A stretch of 12,649 nt of DNA, from contig JBMOGW010000098.1 of assembly GCA_049318165.1 (NCBI GenBank), positions 1 to 12,649 of the forward strand, given 5' to 3'. The translations under genes were made by a program, and so were the position numbers. The notes beneath the pieces are model-generated. The model saw only the letters and a list, made by a program, of their open reading frames with translations, was not told where the DNA came from and did no database searches. Below are positions 6,101 to 12,288 of this stretch, in pieces; the first letter of the stretch is position 1; each line of letters begins with the position of its first letter. Origin of the DNA: UBA668 sp049318165. GTDB taxonomy: Bacteria; Actinomycetota; Acidimicrobiia; Acidimicrobiales; Ilumatobacteraceae.

Positions 6101-6106
6101 AGGGTA
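6101..6106 (-). promoter_or_regulatory. Putative -10 hexamer of the lipoprotein gene (leaderless)
   Basis: On the minus strand TACCCT is followed by 6 nt (GCACAC) and then ATG at 6094-6092. The hexamer is identical to that of moxR. There is no Shine-Dalgarno sequence in the gap. Confidence 0.5.
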
Positions 6107-6202
6107 ATCGGACTTCGGGAGTCGATGGAGCGGACGACCGCTTGCGCCCAGATCGACGCGACCACGTCCGTCTCGAGGAGTGGGCCAGCGAACTCCCCGG
6201 GT

Positions 6203-6226
6203 AGCGCATAGCTGCCGTTATGCGCT
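6203..6226. repeat. Perfect 8-bp inverted repeat (possible operator)
   Basis: AGCGCATA at 6203-6210 is mirrored by TATGCGCT at 6219-6226 with an 8-nt centre. It lies about 100 nt upstream of the lipoprotein start, in the divergent intergenic region. The size suits a dimeric regulator, but only one copy is seen. Confidence 0.4.
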
Positions 6227-6245
6227 GTTCGCAGTGGTCGACATA

Positions 6246-6298
6246 GGACACACGCTGTGAGGCGGCCGCCTCCCGGGCTGGAGCCGGCCGGTGTGTCC
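6246..6298. repeat. Nested palindromes (three-way-junction-like)
   Basis: GGACACAC at 6246-6253 pairs with GTGTGTCC at 6291-6298. Inside lie a 14-bp perfect palindrome, GAGGCGGCCGCCTC at 6259-6272, and a short hairpin around GGCTGGAGCC. The function is unknown. GC-rich DNA makes short palindromes common, so significance is uncertain. The right arm runs into the first degenerate copy of the 22-bp repeat array. Confidence 0.4.
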
Positions 6299-6335
6299 CC
6301 TCGGCGTGTCGATGCAATCTGCGAACTGCGACCCC

Positions 6336-6489
6336 GCGTTCTGGAATGGATGTCCGAGCGTTCCGACACAGGTGTCACTCCATTCCGGATGGTGTGGCAC
6401 TCGGTTCCGTTCAGCGCGTCACCGCGTTCCACATCAAGCGGCCGTGCGTTCTGGAGCCGGCGCACCGGCGTTCCGGAGTTCGCGGCGGC
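6336..6489. repeat. Array of seven 22-bp direct repeats upstream of mraZ
   Basis: Seven units start at 6336, 6358, 6380, 6402, 6424, 6446 and 6468, an exact 22-nt period. The unit consensus is GCGTTCYGGA, then four free bases, then GYGKC, then three weakly conserved bases. TTC at unit positions 4-6 and G at position 17 are invariant, and position 16 is always a pyrimidine. Degenerate copies continue the same register upstream at 6314 (GCAATCTG ... GCGAC) and 6292 (TC ... GTGTC), and downstream at 6490 (GCATACGG). Because 22 is not a multiple of 3 and no gene covers it, this is a DNA-level repeat. The array ends where the first MraZ-type box begins (6511). A cooperative protein-binding array is the leading idea; a decaying minisatellite is the alternative. 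Confidence 0.85.
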
Positions 6490-6510
6490 GCATACGGTGA
6501 GACCTGCCGG

Positions 6511-6609
6511 TGGGGGCGAGTGGGGAGCGCGCGGGCGCGTGGTGGGGGAAAGTGGGGAGAAATGGTTGACGGAGGGGGGTCGTGGGGGGCAAGATGGGGC
6601 GCAGTGGGG
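6511..6609 (+). promoter_or_regulatory. Expanded MraZ operator: phased TGGGG boxes
   Basis: TGGGG boxes start at 6511, 6521, 6543, 6553, 6583, 6595 and 6605, with weaker ones at 6563 (TGGTT) and 6573 (AGGGG). They form three pairs with a 10-nt offset, each ending in the identical nonamer AGTGGGGAG (6519, 6551, 6603). All offsets lie near whole turns of the helix. MraZ is known to bind its own promoter at TGGGN-type repeats spaced by about 10 bp, so this is the likely autoregulatory site of the dcw cluster, with more boxes than the three or four usually described. Confidence 0.8.
6566..6595 (+). promoter_or_regulatory. Candidate mraZ/dcw promoter inside the operator
   Basis: TTGACG (6566-6571) and CAAGAT (6590-6595) are separated by 18 nt. 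The -35 is near consensus; the -10 is weak. The last T of CAAGAT is the first base of the TGGGG box at 6595, and the box at 6583 lies in the spacer, so bound MraZ would block polymerase. The implied leader is about 65 nt. Confidence 0.45.
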
Positions 6610-6668
6610 AGTGCGGGTGCGCCACCCGTCCCCGAGGCAGCACTGGCGAGGAAGGAAGTGACGGCGAG

Positions 6669-7085
6669 GTGTTGTTCGTCGGGGCGTTCGAGCGCCAACT
6701 CGACGACAAGGGACGGCTGGCATTGCCAGCCGCCTTCCGCGACCGCCTCGGCGAGCACTGCTACCTGGCCAAGGGCCTCGACAAGTCCGTCAACGTCGTC
6801 CCCGCAGCGACGTTCGAGGAGGAGGCGGCACACATGGCCGCCCGCGTCCGCAACGGCGAGGTGTCCCGCGACGTGCTCCGAGCGCTCGCCGCCTCCGCCG
6901 AACTGGTCACCCTCGACAAGCAGGGCCGCGTGAAGATCGGCGACGCCCTGCGCCTGTACGCCGACCTGCCCCTCGCCGGTGGCGTCATCGTCGCCGGCAG
7001 CTTCGACCGGCTCGAGATCTGGTCGCCCACCCGGTACGAGCAGGTCAACCTCGCCGGCACCGAGTCGATGGCCGGGGGAGCGTGA
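6669..7085 (+). CDS. mraZ: MraZ, transcriptional regulator of the dcw cluster
   Basis: A 138-residue MraZ with two AbrB/SpoVT-like swapped-hairpin domains. The first signature is LDDKGRLALPAAFR at 11-24, the second LDKQGRVKI at 82-90. MraZ forms a ring-shaped oligomer that binds repeated TGGG-type boxes before its own gene and usually represses the downstream rsmH and cell-division genes. GTG 6669 was chosen because the family normally starts about ten residues before the first DDKGR motif, and because GAGGAAGG (6648-6655) is a fair ribosome-binding site. An upstream in-frame GTG at 6582 would add 29 residues reading through the operator and is unlikely. The matching box array lies 60-160 nt upstream. 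Length is near the family norm. The next gene is 308 nt away, an unusually large gap. Confidence 0.95.
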   Translation: MLFVGAFERQLDDKGRLALPAAFRDRLGEHCYLAKGLDKSVNVVPAATFEEEAAHMAARVRNGEVSRDVLRALAASAELVTLDKQGRVKIGDALRLYADLPLAGGVIVAGSFDRLEIWSPTRYEQVNLAGTESMAGGA

Positions 7086-7393
7086 CCCCCCATGCTCACC
7101 GTCCATCACGCCCTGGTGCACCAGATCCCCCAGTACGACACCCGACCCACCCGCCGACCCACAAGGAGGAGCGAGGCAGCACGCTCAGTGGTCCACTTCA
7201 CCTCGGCCACGCCGGCCGAACGCATCGTCCAGCAACTCGCCCGACCGTCTGCAGCCTTCCGGCTCGCACGATGGACAGCCCACACTCCGCCCGCTTCCGT
7301 TTCGCCTGCTCGGGGAGACATCCCGACGGCACTCGTGAGCCGGGGGGCTGCAGACGGCCGGTCGAGGAGCCACACCATCGGTAGCGGGCTCCG
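7086..7393 (+). other. mraZ-rsmH spacer with strong ribosome-binding-like site and structured RNA potential
   Basis: The 308-nt spacer contains a perfect AAGGAGGAG (7163-7171) with no well-placed start codon after it. It also holds a small hairpin (TCGGCC/GGCCGA, 7203-7219), the large helix at 7242-7364, and a GGAGCC/GGCTCC hairpin (7366-7392) that ends one base before the rsmH ATG. An open frame from ATG 7092 to TGA 7397 spans the spacer and overlaps the rsmH start as ATGA. I could not decide between a small upstream gene and a purely regulatory leader. Confidence 0.5.
7242..7364 (+). ncRNA. Candidate structured leader RNA of rsmH
   Basis: As RNA, 7245-7256 pairs with 7346-7357 (12 bp, CCGTCTGCAGCC with its exact complement). 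Two U-G pairs follow (7257-7258 with 7344-7345), then 7 bp (7259-7265 with 7337-7343), a 2-nt bulge, and 4 bp (7268-7271 with 7333-7336). Outside, CGA 7242-7244 can pair with TCG 7362-7364 across a bulge. The 61-nt apical part holds a TCGGG/CCCGA hairpin (7310-7326). An actinobacterial mraW (rsmH) leader motif has been described from mycobacteria and relatives; I see no clear match to it, so this could be a divergent or unrelated element. Evidence is the pairing alone. Confidence 0.5.
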
Positions 7394-8359
7394 ATGACGG
7401 GAGCCGACCCGGGGTTCCACCACCTCCCGGTGATGGTCCACGAGATCGGTGCACTGTTCGGATCCGTCCCCGCCGGCGTCGTGCTCGACGCCACGCTCGG
7501 GGGTGGCGGGCACGCCGAGCATCTGCTCGGGCAGTGGCCGCACCTGTCGATCCTCGGGATCGACCGGGATGCCGATGCACTGGCGGCAGCGCAGCGCCGA
7601 CTGGCCCCTTTCGGGGACCGGGTGCGGGTGTACCACACGAGATTCGACGGCCTCCAGGACGCCATGGAAGCGATGAAGATCGACCAACTCGCCGGAGCCC
7701 TCTTCGACCTGGGTGTCAGCTCGCCGCAGCTCGACGTCGCCGCCCGCGGGTTCAGCTACCGCAACGACGCACCGCTCGACATGCGCATGGACCAGCGCCA
7801 GCCCTGGTCGGCAGCGGACGTCGTCAACGGCTATCCGGCCGACCGGCTGGCGAAGGTGCTGCAGCAGTACGGCGACGAGCGCTTCGCCAAGCGCATCGCC
7901 GCAGCCGTCGTCGCCGCCCGCCCCATCGAATCGACGACCCGGCTCGCCGAAGTGGTCGTCGGCGCCATCCCGGCAGCCGCCCGCCGCACGGGCGGTCACC
8001 CCGCCAAGCGCACGTTCCAGGCGATTCGCATCGAGGTGAACGGCGAACTCGACGCCCTGCAGCCCGCCCTCGAGGCCGCGATCGACCGCACCGCCCCCGG
8101 CGGCCGCATTGCCGTGCTCTCGTACCACTCCGGTGAGGACCGCATCGTCAAGGAGACCTTCCGGACCGCCGAGACCGGCGGCTGCGAGTGCCCGCCCGAG
8201 CTGCCCTGCGTGTGCGACGCGGTGCAGACCGTCCGCCTGGTGCGTGGCGTGCCGCGTACCCCGTCCGCCGCCGAGCAGGCCGGCAACCGACGCGCCCAGA
8301 GCGCCCGGCTGCGGGTCGTCGAGCGCATCACCGACAGCCCGACCCGCGGTCGGCGCTGA
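7394..8359 (+). CDS. rsmH: 16S rRNA (cytosine1402-N4)-methyltransferase RsmH (MraW)
   Basis: A 321-residue SAM-dependent methyltransferase that modifies C1402 of 16S rRNA in the ribosomal P site. Visible features are FHHLPVMVHE near the N-terminus, the SAM motif LDATLGGGGH (31-40), GIDRDADAL (55-63), FDLGVSSPQLD, RGFSYRNDAPLDMRM, the RsmH stretch HPAKRTFQAIRIEVN, SYHSGEDRIVK (usually YHSLEDR), and a Cys-rich CECPPELPCVC. ATG 7394 gives the usual short lead before the HxPV motif. No good ribosome-binding site precedes it; instead a 6-bp hairpin ends one base upstream, and an upstream frame overlaps the ATG as ATGA. Coupling or leader control is therefore likely. It is followed 18 nt later by ftsL. 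Confidence 0.96.
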   Translation: MTGADPGFHHLPVMVHEIGALFGSVPAGVVLDATLGGGGHAEHLLGQWPHLSILGIDRDADALAAAQRRLAPFGDRVRVYHTRFDGLQDAMEAMKIDQLAGALFDLGVSSPQLDVAARGFSYRNDAPLDMRMDQRQPWSAADVVNGYPADRLAKVLQQYGDERFAKRIAAAVVAARPIESTTRLAEVVVGAIPAAARRTGGHPAKRTFQAIRIEVNGELDALQPALEAAIDRTAPGGRIAVLSYHSGEDRIVKETFRTAETGGCECPPELPCVCDAVQTVRLVRGVPRTPSAAEQAGNRRAQSARLRVVERITDSPTRGRR

Positions 8360-8377
8360 GCGACAGGAATCCGTCCC

Positions 8378-8917
8378 ATGGCAATGGCAGCACGAGTCGA
8401 ACGAGAGGAGCGCACCGAGCTGGTGCGCAGCCGCGTCCACGGTGGCGCATCCGAGCGCGCCATGGTGAAGTCGACGGCCTCCGTCGCGCATCTTGCGCCG
8501 GCGCGTCGCCCGAAGCTGGTGGTGGTGGCGCCGCAACGGCGCACGGCGCGCTGGGTCGTGGTCGGTGCGGTGGTGATGTGCTCGCTGATGCTCGGCGCGG
8601 CCGCGTTCCAGACGCAGCTGGCGCGTCGCCAGCTGACCCTCGACACGCTCGACCGCAAGATCCGCGAGGCGCACGAGCAGTACGACGTGCTGCGCCGGGA
8701 GCGCGCCGAGCTGCGTTCACCGGGTCGGCTGGCCGAACAGGCCGCTGCGCTCGGCATGGTTCCGGCCACCCAGACCCAGTTCGTGACGCTCGACCCGAAG
8801 CTCATCGCCGCCGTGCAGCGCACCGGCGTGGCACCGAGCGGCCACCGTGTGACCAGCATCGAGGACGAGTTCGCGGCCTACGCAGCGGTGAAGGCGCAGG
8901 CCGGGGGAGTGCCGTGA
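8378..8917 (+). CDS. ftsL: FtsL-like divisome protein
   Basis: A 179-residue single-span protein in the ftsL position between rsmH and ftsI. Residues 1-58 are basic and cytoplasmic. A hydrophobic span follows (59-78, WVVVGAVVMCSLMLGAAAFQ), then an extracytoplasmic coiled coil (about 80-112, DTLDRKIREAHEQYDVLRRERAEL by key residues), then SPGRLAEQAAALGMVPA, typical of FtsL/FtsB proteins. FtsL forms the FtsQLB complex that activates septal peptidoglycan synthesis by FtsW-FtsI. Assignment rests on topology and gene order, since FtsL sequences diverge quickly. AGGAA at 8365-8369 is a suitable ribosome-binding site for ATG 8378; an ATG at 8384 is an alternative. Its TGA overlaps the GTG start of ftsI. 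Confidence 0.87.
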   Translation: MAMAARVEREERTELVRSRVHGGASERAMVKSTASVAHLAPARRPKLVVVAPQRRTARWVVVGAVVMCSLMLGAAAFQTQLARRQLTLDTLDRKIREAHEQYDVLRRERAELRSPGRLAEQAAALGMVPATQTQFVTLDPKLIAAVQRTGVAPSGHRVTSIEDEFAAYAAVKAQAGGVP

Positions 8918-10860
8918 GCGACTCCCGCCGCACCACCACCGCGACTCGCACGCGCACCCACGGCCGTGTCGCCCCGGCGCCGGCTCCGGCTCGTGCCCGG
9001 CGCGCTGCGCAGCCTGCCCGCCGCGCCCCGCAGCCTGCCCGCCCGGTGCAGCCCGCTCGTCCCGACCTGCGCGCCAAGCGCGTGCCGAAGCCGAAGAAGA
9101 CGACGCCGGCGATCACCGTCACGTTCCGAGCCGGCGACATGCGTCGCCGCATGCAGGTGGCGTTCGTCGTCATCGCGCTCCTGTTCACCGCGGTGATCGC
9201 CCGGGTGGCGTTCTTGCAGACCGTCGGCGGCGAGACCCTGGTGGAGGCAGGTCGCGCGCAGCGGGTCAGCGAGAGCGTGCTGCTGGCCCAGCGGGGCACG
9301 ATCTTCGCCAGTGACGGCGGCGAGCTGGCGATCAGCGTCCCGGCCACCACGATCTTCGCCGACCCGACGAGGATCGGCGATGCCGACGCGACCGTGAGGG
9401 TGCTGGCAGCGATGCTCTCCCTCCCGCCCGACCGGCAGAAGAAGCTGCTCGCGGCCTTCGAGGCGAAGGACAAGAGCTTCGTCTACGTCGCGCGGCAGAT
9501 CGACGACGAAACTGCGGCAGCGGTGATGGCGCTGAACCTGCCGGGCATCGACACCACCCGCGAGGACAAGCGCACCATGCCGAGTGGCGAGGTGGGCAAG
9601 AGCATCCTCGGCCGCACCGACATCGACGGCACCGGCACCGCCGGGCTGGAGTTGCAGTACGACTCGCTGCTCAAGGGCATCGATGGCGAGCGCATCCGCG
9701 AGCACGACAAGAACGGCCGCTCGATCCCCGGCGCCGGTGCCACCACCATCGAGCCCCAGGCTGGCACCGATTTGGTGCTGACCATCGATCGCTCGCTCCA
9801 GTTCCAGGTCGAGCAACTCCTGTTGCAGCGGGTCGACGCCGTGAAGGGGCAGGGCGGCACGGTCGTCGTCATGGAGCCGGGCACCGGCAACATCCTCGCC
9901 GTCGCCAACGTCGAGCGTGACAAGGACAAGCAGCTGCACATCACGTCCGCCAACAAGGCCGTGGTCGAGCCGTTCGAACCGGGCTCGGTCGCCAAGGTGT
10001 TCAGCCTCTCCGCCGTGGTCGACGCCGGGATCGCGACGCCGAAGACGATGATCGACGTCCCGGGGAAGATGGTGTTCAACAAGGGCACCCAATGGGAGCA
10101 GACGATCAACGACGCCGAGCCGCACAACACCGTGCCGATGTCGCTGCGCGACATCCTCGTCCACTCGTCCAATCTCGGCACCTACCTGCTCGCCAGCCAG
10201 CTCGGCCCGGAGCGCCTCGCCACGTACCTCGACAAGTTCGGCTTCGGACACAAGACGGCCCTGAACTTCCCCGGTGAGACCAAGGGCATCATCGACCCGG
10301 CCAGCAAGTGGGAGGGCACCGAGAAGGTGACCGTCACGTACGGGTACCACTACCAGGCGTCCGCGGTGCAGTTCACCGCGGCGGTGAACGCCGTCGCGAA
10401 CCACGGCGTCTACGTGGCGCCCCGGCTGCTGCAGGCAACGATCGGCGCCGACGGCAAGGTGTCGGAAGCCCCTGCATCGGACACGCACGAGGTGATCTCG
10501 TCGGCTGCCGCGACGACGATGACCGACCTGATGAAGGGTGTCGTGTGCGAGGGCACCGGCAAGGACGCGCGCATCCCCGACATCTCGGTGGCGGGCAAGA
10601 CCGGCACTGCGTACAAGACCGTCGACGGCGGTGGCTACGGCGACAAGACCAACCGCAAGTACCGCGCGTCGTTCGCCGGCTTCTTCCCCGCCGACGACCC
10701 GAAGCTGACCATCCTCGTGAGCATCGACGAGCCCGACCCGACCTCGGCCGACCGCTTCGGCGGCAAGGCCGCAGCGCCGCTGTTCGCCTCGGTCGCCACC
10801 GCGGCCATCCACGAGTTGACCATCACGCCGAGCCCGGGCGACACCGGCTGCAAGGGGTGA
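8914..10860 (+). CDS. ftsI: Septal peptidoglycan transpeptidase FtsI (PBP3, class B PBP)
   Basis: A 648-residue class B penicillin-binding protein that cross-links peptidoglycan at the division septum with FtsW. A long Ala/Pro/Arg-rich basic cytoplasmic tail (about 1-75) precedes one membrane span (81-102). The pedestal begins with RGTIFASDG (127-135). The transpeptidase domain carries the acyl-enzyme motif SVAK (S358, K361), SSN (S418-N420) and KTG (K562-G564). GTG 8914 overlaps the ftsL stop as GTGA and has GGGGGAG just upstream, so translation is coupled. The frame stays open upstream across ftsL, but those residues are in the shadow of rsmH and ftsL and lack meaning. All catalytic residues are present. 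The low-complexity N-tail is an actinobacterial trait and may contact cytoplasmic division proteins. Confidence 0.96.
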   Translation: MSDSRRTTTATRTRTHGRVAPAPAPARARRAAQPARRAPQPARPVQPARPDLRAKRVPKPKKTTPAITVTFRAGDMRRRMQVAFVVIALLFTAVIARVAFLQTVGGETLVEAGRAQRVSESVLLAQRGTIFASDGGELAISVPATTIFADPTRIGDADATVRVLAAMLSLPPDRQKKLLAAFEAKDKSFVYVARQIDDETAAAVMALNLPGIDTTREDKRTMPSGEVGKSILGRTDIDGTGTAGLELQYDSLLKGIDGERIREHDKNGRSIPGAGATTIEPQAGTDLVLTIDRSLQFQVEQLLLQRVDAVKGQGGTVVVMEPGTGNILAVANVERDKDKQLHITSANKAVVEPFEPGSVAKVFSLSAVVDAGIATPKTMIDVPGKMVFNKGTQWEQTINDAEPHNTVPMSLRDILVHSSNLGTYLLASQLGPERLATYLDKFGFGHKTALNFPGETKGIIDPASKWEGTEKVTVTYGYHYQASAVQFTAAVNAVANHGVYVAPRLLQATIGADGKVSEAPASDTHEVISSAAATTMTDLMKGVVCEGTGKDARIPDISVAGKTGTAYKTVDGGGYGDKTNRKYRASFAGFFPADDPKLTILVSIDEPDPTSADRFGGKAAAPLFASVATAAIHELTITPSPGDTGCKG

Positions 10861-10863
10861 CCC

Positions 10864-12288
10864 GTGGTGGACCGTCTGCTCGGTGCACTCCTCGCCGACG
10901 CAGCGCTGCCGGCGGCAGTGCTGCGCGGCACGGCTGACCCGACGAGCGTCCCGGTCACGGGCGTCACTCACGACTCGCGTCGGGTGCGGGCCGGCACCCT
11001 GTTCTGCTGCATCCGTGGTGGCTCGGCCGACGGCCACGACTTCGCCGCGTCGGCGGTGGCCGCAGGCGCGACGGCGCTGCTCGTCGACCACCCGCTCGAC
11101 CTCGCCGTTGCGCAGATCGTCGTGCCCGACACCCGCTGGGCGATGGGTCGACTCGCTGCAGCGTTCTGGGGGCACCCCTCCCGGTCGCTCACGATGGTGG
11201 GGGTCACGGGTACCAACGGCAAGACCACCACCAGCAGCCTCATCGCTGCGGTCCTCGAAGCGGCGGGCATGCCCACGGGCGTGGTGGGCACCCTCACCGG
11301 CACACACACCACCCCTGAGTCCTCCGAGTTGCAGGAGCGGCTGGCCGGCTTCGTCACGGAGGGCAAGCGCGCCGTCGTGATGGAGGTGTCGTCGCACGCG
11401 TTGCACTACCACCGCGTGGTCGGCTGCCATTTCGACGTCGCGGTCTTCACCAACCTCGGCCGCGACCACCTCGACCTGCACGGCACGGTCGAGCGGTACT
11501 TCGCAGCGAAGGCGCTGCTGTTCGCGCCGGCGCTGTCCGATCGTGGGGTGAGCAACGTCGACGACGTGCACGGACGCCTGCTGGTCGACACGGCCTCGGT
11601 GCCGATGACGCCCTACTCGTCGGCCGACGCGGCCGACGTCGAAGTCGGCGCCGACATGCACGCGTACACCTGGCGCGGCGAGCGCATCCGCGTCGCGCTC
11701 GGTGGCGCCTTCAACGTCATGAACTCACTCGCCGCTGCCACGGCCGGGGCCCTGCTCGACATCCCAACGGGGGTGATCGCGCAGGGCCTGGCGGCAGTGA
11801 CGTCGGTGCCGGGCCGCTTCGAAGCGGTGCGGGCGGGCCAGCCCTTCGACGTCATCGTCGACTTCGCGCACACGCCCGACGGCCTGCGCGAGGCGCTCGG
11901 CGCGGCTCGAGCGGCCAACCCCACCGGGCGGGTGATCGCGGTGTTCGGCTGCGGTGGAGATCGCGACCGGGAGAAGCGCCCCGACATGGGGGAGGTGGCG
12001 GCCTCGCTCGCCGACCTGGTGGTGGTGACGTCCGACAATCCCCGGTCCGAGGACCCGCTGGCGATCATCAATGCCATCATCGGAGGGGTACCCGCCGACT
12101 ACCGTGATCGCATAATGAGTGAGCCCGACCGACGCCGAGCCTTCGCCACGGCGTTCCGGTCCGCCCGACCCGGCGACCTGGTGCTGATCGCCGGCAAGGG
12201 CCACGAGACCACCCAGACCATCGGCAGCGAGGTGCTGCCCTTCGACGACCGCGCCGTGGCGCGGGCACTGCTGGAGGCTGCGCAGTGA
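10864..12288 (+). CDS. murE: UDP-MurNAc-L-Ala-D-Glu:meso-diaminopimelate ligase MurE
   Basis: A 474-residue Mur ligase that adds the third residue to the UDP-MurNAc dipeptide in the cytoplasm, using ATP. Visible features are the N-terminal UDP-binding part with THDSRRV (35-41), the ATP loop GVTGTNGKTTT (113-123), EVSSHAL (174-180), TNLGRDHLDLHG, K216 in the YFAAKALLF segment (the carbamylated Lys position), FDVIVDFAHTPDG, and the C-terminal substrate motif DNPR (391-394). DNPR is characteristic of enzymes that add meso-diaminopimelate, so the organism probably has DAP-type peptidoglycan. The start is GTG 10864, 3 nt after ftsI; a second GTG at 10867 is possible. The stop overlaps the mraY start. 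The usual next gene, murF, is missing here. Confidence 0.96.
   Translation: MVDRLLGALLADAALPAAVLRGTADPTSVPVTGVTHDSRRVRAGTLFCCIRGGSADGHDFAASAVAAGATALLVDHPLDLAVAQIVVPDTRWAMGRLAAAFWGHPSRSLTMVGVTGTNGKTTTSSLIAAVLEAAGMPTGVVGTLTGTHTTPESSELQERLAGFVTEGKRAVVMEVSSHALHYHRVVGCHFDVAVFTNLGRDHLDLHGTVERYFAAKALLFAPALSDRGVSNVDDVHGRLLVDTASVPMTPYSSADAADVEVGADMHAYTWRGERIRVALGGAFNVMNSLAAATAGALLDIPTGVIAQGLAAVTSVPGRFEAVRAGQPFDVIVDFAHTPDGLREALGAARAANPTGRVIAVFGCGGDRDREKRPDMGEVAASLADLVVVTSDNPRSEDPLAIINAIIGGVPADYRDRIMSEPDRRRAFATAFRSARPGDLVLIAGKGHETTQTIGSEVLPFDDRAVARALLEAAQ

Noticed and set aside
6336..6489. CRISPR array
   Set aside because: The period is 22 nt, far too short for repeat plus spacer, the copies are not near-identical, and no cas genes are near.
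6336..6489. LexA/SOS boxes or tandem ECF-type promoters (GGAAC on the minus strand)
   Set aside because: There is no GAAC partner to make a LexA palindrome, and no CGTC/GTT -10 element at the right distance from the GGAAC copies.
6257..6661. Plus-strand open frame covering the 22-bp repeats and the MraZ boxes
   Set aside because: The repeat period is not a multiple of 3 and the translation shows no periodicity or domain; the conserved features are at DNA level.
6582..6668. Longer mraZ starting at GTG 6582
   Set aside because: It would translate through operator boxes and past a good ribosome-binding site; MraZ proteins start just before the first DDKGR motif.
8188..8913. ftsI frame extended upstream to 8188
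   Set aside because: The extension lies in the shadow of rsmH and ftsL, and the GTGA overlap at 8914 with a ribosome-binding site is the clear start.
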